Source: Mikania micrantha (taxonomy: Eukaryota > Streptophyta > Magnoliopsida > Asterales > Asteraceae). Taken from it: a stretch of DNA of 64,000 nucleotides. The notes under the pieces were generated by a model, which did no database searches, was not told where the DNA came from, and was given only the letters and a program-made list of their open reading frames with translations. The number at the start of each line of letters is the position of its first letter. Position 1 is the stretch's first letter. Location of the stretch: positions 42,736,901 through 42,800,900 of the forward strand of contig CM018688.1 of NCBI GenBank assembly GCA_009363875.1, given 5' to 3'. Below are positions 1-10,300 of this stretch, piece by piece. The translations under genes were made by a program, and so were the position numbers.

Positions 1-2
1 CT

Positions 3-985
3 GCTCACTTCTTGCCGATGTGTGAGACTTTCATGATGGATAAACTGGCGAGATTGTACATCAATGAGATAGTGGTACGCCACGGTGTGCCATTGTCTAT
101 TATATCTGATCAAGATAGCAGATTCACATCAAGGTTCTGGCAAACGCTGCAGAAATCTCTAGGGACACAGTTAAATCTGAGTACAGCTTACCACCCACAA
201 ACGGATGGTCAAAGCGAACGTACTATTCAAACTCTAGAGGACATGTTAAGAACCTGTGCATTGGACTTTGGTGGGAATTGGGATTCCCATTTGCCACTGA
301 TCGAGTTCTCTTACAATAACAGTTACCACAGCAGTATTGGATGTGCACCATTTGAGGCTATCTATGGCCGGAAATGTCGATCACCGATCTGTTGGGCTGA
401 AGTTGGAGATAATCGAATAATTGGTCCAGAACTAATTCAGGAAACCACTGACAAAATTGCTCAAATTCAAAGAAGGCTACAAGCTACAAGGAGCAGACAA
501 AAGAGCTACGCTGACAAACGGCGCAAGCCGTTGGAATTCCAAGTGGGAGACCGAGTCATGTTGAAGGTATCCCCATGGAAGGGTGTAGTACGTTTTGGAA
601 AGAAAGGCAAATTAGCACCACGATACGTGGGACCGTTCGAGATCATCGAACGTATTGGTCCTGTGGCGTATAGACTGAGATTACCTGATGAACTCAGTGG
701 TGTGCATGACGTGTTTCACGTTTTGAACCTAAAGAAATGCCTTGCTGACGAGTCACTCGTCATCCCGATGAAATTCAAGTGGATGAACAGTTACACTTCA
801 TTGAAGAACCTTTGGAGATTATGGATCGCAAGGTTAAACAACTGAGGCGAAGCCGTATTCCGATTGTAAAGTTTCGATTGAATTCAAGGCACGGACCCGA
901 GTTTACTTGGGAACGTGAAGATCACATGAAGTCAAAGTATCCCCAGCTGTTTAAAGAGGAAGTTGTACCCGATAACAACTCTTAA
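3..985 (+). pseudogene. Gypsy-1 pol C-terminus: integrase core end, GPY/F module and chromodomain
   Basis: The frame is open from the window edge, so the true start is upstream. Visible in order: the end of the integrase catalytic core, with the second acidic residue in SDQDSRF and the catalytic glutamate in the DGQSERT motif; a GPY/F-type module (KLAPRYVGPFEI, VAYRLRLP, VHDVFHV, LKKCL); and a chromodomain-like tail ending TWEREDHMKSKYPQLF. Chromovirus chromodomains are known to tether integration to heterochromatin. The frame shifts by one base near 768-775, between the GPY/F module and the chromodomain, so the reading as given is broken; this may be a true mutation or a base-calling error. 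The stop lies at 983-985, just before the PPT. The protein would act in the nucleus as part of the integration complex. Confidence 0.88.
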
Positions 986-1008
986 ATTTCGGGACGAAAT
1001 TCCTCTAA

Positions 1009-1019
1009 CAAGGGGAGAC
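1009..1019 (+). other. Polypurine tract of gypsy-1
   Basis: The purine-rich stretch AAGGGGAGAC directly precedes the LTR start TGTAACA. The preceding sequence still resembles the FRDEI-type tail seen before the PPT of gypsy-3. It primes plus-strand cDNA synthesis. Confidence 0.85.
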
Positions 1020-2056
1020 TGTAACATCAGTGCCGGAACCGGTGCCGGAACAGTGATCATGAATAGTAAACAGGTACGAACTAAATACATTTCAGTGCAT
1101 TTCATATTCATATCATTTGTCATTATCATTTTGTGTTATCAAACAATAAGTTTAGAAACATTTAACAGAAACAAGGTTCAGAACAATGGTTCTTGAGTCA
1201 GATAATTATCTTGAAACACAGAACCAACATGAGATTATTTGTTAGGAATTATTATGTATAAACGTATGTGAGACCTTACAGAACAAAACAACACGAATAT
1301 CGTTATGTGAATGCTAAATTGAGGGGTTATTCGTATAGGTGACGATCTGTACGAATATATCTGAAAGTTTAACGTTCTGAATGATGTCCGATAATTAGAA
1401 AACAATATTGAAAAGTATAGTTCTCGTTGTGTTCGTACGGGTGACGATTTGAACGAATATGCGCGACGACCGTACATTTCGATTTAAACAGAAAATTAAT
1501 ATTTTAAAATTTAAACAAATAAAAGATATTAGTTAATTTACTAGGAATAACCACTTCAAATATATTTATAAATATTATTTTTATAAACTGTGTCGTTTCA
1601 TCGCGAAAACCTCGTGAAACGGCATTTTACGCGAAACCGAACAAGACCGAACGACGGGGTGTTTTGAAACAGTTAAATGTGACATTTATTGTCACAACCA
1701 CCACCATCATTCTCTCAATCTCTCTCTATCTCGTTTTTCTCTTTCACTAGAAGAAACCCACTTCTCTCTAAGATTTGGTGCTCATTTCTTGTCGGATTCA
1801 AGCATAATTGGTGTCAAAACGACCACCTCATCGAGTAGATCACAGAAGTACAAGAAGCTTAAGCTTTCATCCGTAAAATCTGAGGTAAATCCCCATTTTC
1901 AATTCGGTTTAAGTGGTTATCACGAACCCTTTTAGATTTTTGTAGTTTTAATCACATTGGACACCTAGAAACACTTAGATAAACACATATGAATGACTAG
2001 GAAGTGGTAGAAACTGATTTGCAACAGGTTTGGATTGAAAAATGAAGAAGAAAGTG

Positions 2057-2490
2057 CAGGTTCGTCACTGGCTACGATCAGGCGAACCTGTTGCAGGTAG
2101 CCGAACCTTCCTTCTAGTGGCCAAACCTTGGTCCGACGAACCTGTTTTCCTGGCCGAACCTGGGTTTTGGCAGAACCTACTGACAGCCGAACCTATGTCT
2201 TGCCAGCCGAACCTGTTGTCTCTGAACAAATGTCAGAGCCGAACCTGTTAGTTCAAGTGCACCGAACCTTAGCTGACCAACGAACCTAGACCCACGAACC
2301 TTAGAGCCGAACCTCTAGTGAACGAACCTAATTGAGACGAACCTTCGATCACGAACCTAATAGCAACGAACCCTAAAGGTTCGCCGAACCTAATCCTTAG
2401 AGGTTCGCCGAACCTAATCATTACAGGTTCGCCGAACCTAATGCTTAAAGGTTCGCCGAACCTACCCTCAATATCAATAGGTTCGCTGCC
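2057..2490 (+). repeat. AGGTTCG/CGAACCT palindrome cluster in gypsy-1 LTR
   Basis: Dense GGTTCG and CGAACC half-sites. From 2377, four perfect copies of the 15-bp palindrome AGGTTCGCCGAACCT start at 2377, 2401, 2425 and 2449, an exact 24-bp spacing. The position is probably downstream of the LTR transcription start, so it would be transcribed into the leader. Equivalent half-site clusters lie in the related LTRs at 37930-38070 and 34170-34640. Confidence 0.9.
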
Positions 2491-3544
2491 TTCTTGGCTG
2501 TTGGACCTAAGTGTTGGATAATCAGGGAAATTCTGGACCTAGAACTGATTGGACTTAATGATAAGAACAAAGAAAGGATTATACGAGTACTCAAGTCTTA
2601 GAAAGAATTAAGGAACAGGCACTAGAGAATGTTATTGCCTACAGTGTTAGTGTTAATTTCAACATTTACACCTAACACTTAGAAATTTCATACGATAGTA
2701 TATAACCAAATTAGATTGTTCATTATAACATTCTAAGCTAGGTTATACATGCAGACGAGCAAAGAATCAAGGGAAACAAAGATCTAGTGATAGGTTTAAG
2801 GTTAATTGAATGTGATTAACCTAAACCTAACTTGTTGAAAATAACTTCTTTAATTTATATATATAAGTGTTATTACCAAATTCTTTAAATGAAATGAAAT
2901 GATTTTCTTAATATGACAATGTAAAATAAAGTGTTAAATGTTTTTATTTGAATTGGTTGGGAAATTGTTTATAAATAGACAACATAAATTGTCTGGATTT
3001 GAACTAAAAACAAGAGGAAACTCTGCCCGAATTTCTTTTAAAATTATAAGCAAGTAATTATATTAAACATGGGATTTGGGGTCATAAAAGGGTAACTAAG
3101 TTAGATTAGATTATAGATACACTTAGTGAATTAGGACACTTAGTTACACACACTGAGACCAAACCTTAGACGCGACGACTAATACGTATACTTATCGTAT
3201 TCAAACTCTTATAAAACAACTCAGGAACTGAAGAAACCTAAACTACAACAAGAGCGCGCATTTGTGATAGACCAATTACATAGCAACACAGGTGAGTTCA
3301 TTGCCCCTTTTCTAACATTTTGTTTTAAAACGCGGGGCTGAGAAGCATGCGTAAACTGTTTTATTTAAATTGTTTACTTAAGTGCTTTTAAATTATATAT
3401 GTTTTACATGTATGAATGATATCCTAGATCCTGTCTAGGTAAATTTTATGCAGGTTTTACTAAGTTATTTACTTATAATTTAAGTGAATATTTGAGTTAA
3501 ACTAAACATTTCAAACAAATCAAAACATTTCAAACATATCAAAC

Positions 3545-3730
3545 GAAACATTTTGGCGAATCAAGTGGGTGATTTCAAGGAATCAAACGAAACATTTTGG
3601 CGAATCAAGTGGGTGATTTCAACGAATCAGACGGAACATATTGACAAATCAAGTGGTTGATTTCAACGAATCAAACGAAACATTTTGACAAAACAAGTGT
3701 GGGATTTCAACGAATCAAACGAAACTATCT
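3545..3730 (+). repeat. 44-bp tandem repeat in gypsy-1 LTR
   Basis: The unit beginning GAAACATTTTGGCGAATC recurs at 3545 and 3589 and in decaying copies to about 3730; CAACGAATC half-sites continue to about 3850. Its position varies little from unit to unit, as expected of slippage or unequal exchange within an LTR. Confidence 0.8.
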
Positions 3731-4842
3731 TTGCAAAGCTAATATTCGTTGTTCAACGAATCAAGAGTACATTTGATCAACGAATCTAGTATTCCATGAT
3801 CAACGAATGAATTACATCTTGTAACAACAACAGACGAATCAATAAATCATTTTCAAGGGAAAGTCTGGGAAATATCAAAGATAACATATGCCAACGAAAC
3901 AAAACGAATCAAGTACGAAACAAAAATCCTACATTTCAAGAAGTCCTAGCTAGACCGTTTGATTTGTAGGTCATATGTTTGATGATATTTACAGAATTCC
4001 CTAACTACTAAATACCTTGATTGACAGACTAGTCTACTCGAGTTTGACCAAGGCCCAATCATTAGGACTTAGATTTTGACTAAATGTTTATTTATTTATT
4101 TAATTAAGCATTTATAACTGTTTATACAACTGCTGTGGTTTATCATATTTGTATGATAAACTCATGAAATCAATAGAGGTTTCAAATGATTGTAATTACA
4201 GGAACAAAGAACTAAAGGACTTATGGGTTAAATGAGAGGGGTTAAAATGCTTAACTATCATTAACAACAGTGTCATATACGGATTAGTATGTGGTGGGAC
4301 GGTGGCTGGGCGGGCGGTAAGTTCGACCCTACATATGCCCTATATATAAGCATACCGATCCGGATATTACATGTGGAGTTAATGAGGTTAAGGTCTTTAC
4401 CGAAAGAGGTTTACAAATCATTTTCAAATTCTAAAATATATGAACTCACCAACCATGTGTTGACTTTATTTTTGCATGACTTCTCAGGTGATGAACAGGT
4501 CAACTAAGAAGCTTATGATTTTGGACAAGGACTTCAGATAGAAGACTTAGTATTTTTGGACCTGCATATTTTTGGAACATCATTATACAATTGTTTTGTA
4601 TATCTTGTGTAGTTACAAGATAGTTATCTTATGATGTTTATGATAGATTTACATTTTTAAATTATGAACGATACGGATGTAATTTAACTTTGTAATTCTA
4701 TTTTATTTAGCATTTCTCAGTTATATCATGTGCAATGTAAACAATCTGATCACCTTGATTATCACTCACGATATCGCGCCCCGGGAACCTTCCGCCCGAT
4801 GGGGGACTCCGATCCAACCCCGCCGGCTCTGGGTGTGACACC

Positions 4843-5244
4843 TGGCAGTGCAAGAAGCAGACTTCGGTGTCTACTTCAACCTGTGAAGCTGAATACATTG
4901 CTGCTGCTAGTTGTTGTTCTCAAATCATCTGGATACAACAGCAACTCAGGGACTATGGGTTACATTTTTCTAACACTCCTATCTATGTTGACAATACTGC
5001 CGCCATAGCTGTCACTAAGAATCTGATCCAGCACTCGAAAACCAAACACATTGATATCAAATATCACTTCATACGTTATTGTTTTGAAAAGAAACTCATG
5101 GATTTTGTTAAAATACACACCGATCACCAGAAAGCCGATCTTTTTACAAAAGCTTTTGATAAACCCAAATTTTTATATCTGCTTTCGGCTAATGGTGTTT
5201 TTCAAAAGGATGAAGTCCTTCCTTCATCTGAATCTACCAAATGA
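4843..5244 (+). CDS. Copia-1 pol C-terminus: RNase H (partial)
   Basis: An open frame from the gypsy-1 junction to a TGA at 5242-5244. It reads the typical Ty1/copia RNase H tail: STCEAEYIAAASCCSQIIW, LRDYG, VDNTAAIAVTKN, HIDIKYHFIRY and DHQKADLFTKAF. RNase H removes the RNA strand of the RNA/DNA hybrid during reverse transcription. The N-terminal part of pol lies on the other side of gypsy-1, outside the window. The frame is intact here, unlike the homologous stretch in copia-3, which has several one-base shifts. Confidence 0.93.
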   Translation, partial: WQCKKQTSVSTSTCEAEYIAAASCCSQIIWIQQQLRDYGLHFSNTPIYVDNTAAIAVTKNLIQHSKTKHIDIKYHFIRYCFEKKLMDFVKIHTDHQKADLFTKAFDKPKFLYLLSANGVFQKDEVLPSSESTK

Positions 5245-5355
5245 TCATCGATTTTATTAGTTAGTTTTATTTTGTTTTATTTTTCATTGTTAAGTATTTG
5301 TGTTATTTCTTTAATTAAATCAAAAACTCAAAAACATTTTCTGTTTTAGGTTTTT

Positions 5356-5367
5356 TGGGGGAGAAAA
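5356..5367 (+). other. Internal polypurine tract after pol
   Basis: TGGGGGAGAAAA preceded by a T-run, about 110 bases after the pol stop. Copia-3 has the counterpart TTTTTAGGGGGAGAT at about 57784-57798. Both resemble the terminal PPT (AAGGGGGAG) before the 3' LTR. It could be a second plus-strand initiation site or a relic of an ancestral 3' end. Confidence 0.6.
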
Positions 5368-5723
5368 CGTAGGCTATTTGAAAAACCAAAAACATTTAAA
5401 AATTAAAAAATACAAAAATACAAAAACAATTAAAAATTATAAAAATGAGAAAGTCTTCTTTGAGAAAGTAATGTATTAACCTATCATGTCTTCAAAGATA
5501 AGGTGAATGCATAAGCTGAAAACACATGAGAATTGTGAATTGATGTACTGATAGGCCGACTTTACAAAATGTATAGACAATTTGTGATAACTTAGAAAGT
5601 CTTATTTGTGGGATCCGTTTCAGAAAACCAGCTAAGTAATAAATAGTTTTTGACTCAAATCAGGCATACACCTGTCATCATAGGATCTAATAAGGTTTCC
5701 AATGATTCATGATTTCAAGTCTG

Positions 5724-5992
5724 TACACGTGCCATATTGCTTTGTAAAGACCTAGCTGAAGCCGTCCATTCAGATGAGAATGATTGAATCATAAGAAAAT
5801 AAAATAAAATCAAGCTGGTATTAAGCTTGTGAAAATACAAAAATAAAATAAGTTCGATTCCATACACGTGCCATATTGCTTTGTAAAGACCTAGCTGAAG
5901 CCCTCCATTTGGATAGAACTAGTCAATCATGTCAGCACAGGTCTGTATACGTGCCATATTGCTTTGTAAAGACCTAGCTGAAGCCGTCCATG
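5724..5992 (+). repeat. Threefold repeated block, inter-ORF region
   Basis: Three copies of a block of about 47 bases containing CGTGCCATATTGCTTTGTAA and GACCTAGCTGAAGCC, at 5724, 5863 and 5945. Copia-3 has a single copy near 58326. The block looks locally duplicated in copia-1 only. No function recognised. Confidence 0.85.
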
Positions 5993-6554
5993 AGAATGTG
6001 TTGAACATGAGAGACAAATTAAAGGCTTACAAAAATAAAACAAATTGGAACCTTATAGAATTTATGATGTTAGGTACTAAGCTGTGCAGAGAGGAGTTAT
6101 AAACTACTTTTGATCTTTGCTGGTTAAATTAAATGGGTAACTCAGTCAGAAAACATGAGTGATCATCAAATGAGTTTAGAAATTTTGTATTGTAAAGCTT
6201 AATTTGGACAAATATATCGGTAATCATATCACAAGACAAATGTGTCTGATGTGAAACATTCAGTGATGCTGATTTGATGTGATTAGGTGTATGTTTTATT
6301 TTCTCAATAAGCTTCTCACAAAAATACGTGTTTCTTTGTTAATAGTTGCTAATTGTACAGTTGTATTTTGTTTCAGAATAACACAAAAAGAGTTTCTATT
6401 TTCAAAATTTGTTTTAGATGATCATTTGTAGGTTCAGATTTCTGTCATATCTGAATCCATCACCCACCAGACTTATCTTCATAATGGCACCCATTTAAAT
6501 GATCATAATGTTAAATTTTGAAATCAAGTTGTGTTTTGTGAGTGCAAAATCTCA

Positions 6555-6860
6555 TTCGTACGAATGAACATGGAGAATGACTCATTCGACCGAATGACCT
6601 CATTCCAACGAATGAGTCTTTCGGCCGAATCATTCTAGGCTGAAGGGAGTCACTCGTCTACTTCATTCGCCGAATGAATATTTAGTTTGGGGCTCATTCG
6701 GCCGAATGAATTTAAGGCGAAACAGTTCTTTCGCTAGAGTCATTTGGCGAATGACATCTACTATTTAAGCATTTGTTTCGGCCGAACTACTTCATTCTCC
6801 CAGTCTCATTCTCTCGCCCCTCTATGTGCCTCATTCGCCTGAACCACTATATTTCGACTG
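6555..6860 (+). promoter_or_regulatory. CATTCG/CGAATG palindrome cluster with TATA-like box upstream of extra ORF
   Basis: Many half-sites and palindromes such as CATTCGGCCGAATG, followed by CTATTTAAG at 6761-6769. The aligned position in copia-3 reads GTATATAAC (59169-59177), again inside a palindrome cluster and followed by the same GTTTCGGCCGAA. The arrangement mirrors the U3 of the LTR, where palindromes precede TATATATA. Inference: a second promoter for the extra ORF. A further cluster lies at 7150-7285, inside the predicted intron. Confidence 0.5.
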
Positions 6861-6923
6861 CTTCTTGATTATATTGGACCAAACTACTTCATTTGCTGAT
6901 AAATCGTTGTGTAATCATCTCAG

Positions 6924-7358
6924 GTACTGGTGGATCCAATATGATCGATTTTTTATCGTGGAATCTCAGAAAACAGTTCAAAATTTAGGGTTTTAGGGTT
7001 TCTAACTATCGCCCTTGAATAAATGGACAAAATGGACTCAAAACAACATTAGACCAGTTTTAAAAGTGTTAATCAGTCATTTCTGAGTGTGGGAGTTTGA
7101 TTTTTGTGAACTGATTTGAAAATTTATCTACTGGAAATTTGAATCTCAACAGCCGATCGAATGACGCCATTCGGCGAATGGCTCATTCGGCGAATGGCTC
7201 ATTCGACAGAATGCTCATTCGGTCAATAAGCTCATTCGACCAAGTGTCATTTGGCCAAATCAATTTCATTCGGCCAAATGGTTTACTTGTCAATTGTTCT
7301 GATTTGATTGTACTGCTTAACTGAATTGTACTAACACGTTTATTTCTTGTTATTTCAG
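6924..7358 (+). other. Predicted intron in extra-ORF leader (copia-1)
   Basis: Donor CTCAG/GTACTGG at 6919-6930 and acceptor TTGTTATTTCAG/T ending at 7358, one base before ATG 7360. The intron is T-rich, 435 bases. Copia-3 has the homologous pair, CTCAG/GTATATGG and TTGTATTGTGCAG/T, giving 492 bases. Conservation of both sites in diverged copies is the main support; there is no transcript evidence. Confidence 0.5.
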
Positions 7359-7359
7359 T

Positions 7360-10300
7360 ATGGCTGAATACAAGGCGGTAACCAAGAACAACATTTGCGC
7401 ACACCTGGATCTTTCTACCAAGCACGCCATGCATTTCAGAGATATTATCACATTTCTTAGGCGTTCCAGGATTTTTACTGCCATATCTACTGTATATGTG
7501 CCATATCAGTCCCATCAGCAGGACTTCTGGAGATCTGCAGACATTGATTGCGAGGTTGAGCCACCAGTCATCAGAGGCAAGGTGCAGGGTCACGATGTTG
7601 TTATCTCTGCTGAACATATCAGGAGGATATGTGGTTTTCAGGACACACCAGATCAGCCTATTCTACTTGATCGCTACCTAGTTCGTGGTTGTTTTATGTG
7701 GTGCAACTATGATGGTGATCTTGGAGCTGGGATACTCAACAAAGCCTTCATGTCTCCTCAGTTCAAGTATCTAGCACATGTGCTTATACATTGCCTTGGT
7801 TCTAGGAGAGGTGGTTTTGATGATATGCGGGAGACTATCCAGTGTGCATTCCTAGCTTTGGTGCTGAACCGGCCCTTCAACTTTTCAGAGATGATTTTTA
7901 CACATCTGAAGGAGAACGTGATGCTGAAGGGTGACAAGAAGTTTCTTATGTACCCTCGATTTCTACAGCAGATATTTGACACTCAAGTGCCCAACCTGCT
8001 AAAGAACAGCACTGATGTTATTCTTCTAGAGCACATGAGTGATATCACTCTCAACAGAGTGATGTCATACAGAGGGAAGGATAGGAAGCCTCCAGTTCAT
8101 ACCTTGTTTGGTCATCTTCTGAGACCCGATTATGTGGCTCCAGGTGGTAGGAGATGGAGGCACGATGACTCAGTTTCTGACATGGAGGATATTGTTGTTC
8201 CTCGTGATGATGGTGATGATGATGGAGATGAGGGTGCTTGTGATGTACGTAGTGGTGGTGCTGGTGTTAGTGGAGGAAATGCAGGTGCTGGTGTTGATGT
8301 TAGTGCTGCTGTTGATATCAGTGTTACTGTTACTGGGATTAGTGTTATTGATGCTGGTGTGACGGGAGTTAGTGCAGTTGGTGTTAGCGCTGTTTCTGGA
8401 GTTAGTACATCTATTGCGGATGATGATGATGTTGACATTGATTCATTGATGGACCTGGACTTTACGCCTACTACTACAGCCACAGTCTCTACTCCACTTG
8501 AGATGACTGGTACTACCTCTGCAGAAGACAAAGATGATTCAGATGAATCAGAGGATTTCGATGGTGAAGCTGGAGGAGAGGAAGGTGGTGAGAGCTCAGA
8601 CTCTGAGGACACTCCTAATGAGTTTGAGGATGTTTGGATTGGGGGGAGACTAGTGAAGAGGAAGAGAAAAAGAAGTGAAGCTGAACTTGAAGAGATTCAT
8701 GATCCTTCCTTTGTTCCAGAGTTTGACTTCTCACCTCCTCCACGTACTTCTACTATAGCCACCGCAGCTGTTACTGTTGCTGCTGCACAGGCTACATCAT
8801 CTCCCTCAGGCAGGAGGAAAAGGACTAGGTTTGTCCTTCAGAGGAGGTCAGAACTGTTAACTGCTGCTACATCTACTGTTACATTAGTGGCAGCAGTTAC
8901 AGTTTCTTCACTGGCCAGGTCAAGGGCTGTTCCGACACGTTCTACTGTTGCCTCTCTGACCACCTCTGGTGCTCATGCTCCCATTTACGCTACTGCCTCT
9001 ACTAATCCTTCCACTACTCGAGCTGATTTGATTATACCTACTGTTTCAGTTGTTGAGCAGCTAAGTACACTGAACAGTATGTTCCTGAGGTTGATAGAGA
9101 GGAACCTGGAGCAAGAGCAAAAGAACATAGAGCAGGAGCTAGTGATTGCCCAGCTCACCCAACGGGTAAATGAGCAGGATACCTTGTTGCTCCAGGCTGT
9201 TGATCAACGAGCTGATCTGAGAGCTTGATCTGCTCAACAAGAGGAACAACTGCTGAACTATATAGATGAGCACAATCAGTTGGCCTTGACTACCACTGGT
9301 TTCAGTGACCGGATCCTGTCTTTGGAAGCGGAGAATGCTAGACTTGCTGAACAAATTGATAGTCTTAAAGACAGCACTCCTAGGATTGAAGGCACTCTTG
9401 CTCACTCCGATGATTCAGACAGAGAAGAAGAAGAAGAAGAAGAAGAAGAAGAAGAAGATGAAGAGTCTGATGAGAAGAAAGTCGACTATGAAGATTCAGA
9501 TCATGATGATGACTCTGATGGTGATAGTGAAGATGGTTCAGGGAGCGAGTCTGCTAGTTCCTCTAGTTCAGATGATGCATATGAGAAAGCCCCTCCTCCT
9601 GAGATACAGACAAAGACCAAGCACGATAAGAGTGCTAAGGCTCCTACTCCTCCTCCTACTCAGACAGAAGAACCAGCAGCTACTGAGGAAGTCGAAGCTG
9701 TACCCTTGAGACGTCGATTAGATGAGACATTAACGATGATTTTAGACGCTCATGGTATTACACAGCACTCAGTTAGTTACGACAAGGAGGAGGGAGAGAT
9801 TATCCACTGCTTAACCAAGGAGCAGATTGCCGAGCTGTTCAGGTTGAATCCTGACGAGGTTGTGATTGATGACACCTCAGCTCCTGTTGTTGATGAGCCT
9901 TCTCCAGAGATTTTTGATGATATCGATGAGGTTATCTTGGAAGACATCACAAAGTAGGAAACTACAAAGTATACTTCGGTTGAGGGCGAACTACCAACTT
10001 TCACTGACCTTTTTGGACAAGCCACTGAAGAAATACTGAACAGAGAGGTAGAAGAAAAGGTCAGTGGTGGTGAGTCTTCAGCTGATGACATTTAACAAAG
10101 GAAAGATGAATGGAAAGCTTATTGGGAGACACTGAAGAAGGAGAGCATTGTGAAGATGCCAGCTACTCGCACCAAACTCTATAGGACAAAAGGCTACAAG
10201 GCTGGAGGTCAAATCATTAGCTGGGCATACTTCCATGATTTACAGTGCTATGCAGTCAACAGAGGGCAGGGAATCTGGTACTTCAAGCACCCACATGATT

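Larger units (their letters stand above)
1..4840 (+). mobile_element. Gypsy-1: 3' part of a Tekay/Del-like Ty3/gypsy chromovirus
   Basis: Contains the end of pol (integrase C-terminal half and chromodomain), a polypurine tract and a complete 3' LTR. The 5' part lies outside the window. The right edge joins copia RNase H sequence exactly at 4841, and the same copia sequence continues uninterrupted at about 57270 in copia-3, so gypsy-1 inserted into the RNase H region of copia-1. The near-intact integrase frame suggests a fairly young insertion. Clade assignment rests on the chromodomain, the LTR ends and length, not on a tree. Confidence 0.9.
1020..4840 (+). repeat. Gypsy-1 3' LTR (3.8 kb)
   Basis: Starts TGTAACATCAGTG after the PPT and ends GGGTGTGACA. 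The last 110 bases match, in reverse complement, the left end of the solo LTR at 31969, which fixes the boundary. The sequence following the LTR (CCTGG) is copia-1. The LTR is unusually long and contains a palindrome cluster (2057-2490), a 44-bp tandem repeat (from 3545) and, near 4290-4350, a GC-rich block followed by CTATATATAAG that recurs in the other LTRs here. No ORF in it is convincing. Confidence 0.92.
5245..7359 (+). other. Copia-1 inter-ORF region between pol and extra ORF
   Basis: About 2.1 kb without a coding frame. From left to right it holds an internal polypurine tract (5356-5367), A-rich low-complexity sequence, a repeated block around 5724-5992, a palindrome cluster with a TATA-like box (6555-6860), and a predicted intron ending immediately before the extra-ORF ATG. 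The same order is found in copia-3 at 57677-59823, so the layout is an ancestral property of this lineage. Confidence 0.85.

Noticed and set aside
2377..2463. Heat-shock elements as the explanation of TTCG/CGAA palindromes
   Set aside because: Heat-shock elements need TTC and GAA separated by two bases; here the spacing is three or four and the CG is constant, so the match is poor.
8130..8612. Long minus-strand Ser/Pro/Thr-rich frame opposite the copia-1 extra ORF
   Set aside because: A shadow of the low-complexity GTT/GAT-rich coding strand; the sense frame carries the conserved family domains.
9421..9460. A GAA microsatellite as an independent repeat
   Set aside because: It encodes the poly-Glu run of the extra ORF, and copia-3 has an acidic run at the same place, so it is part of the coding sequence.
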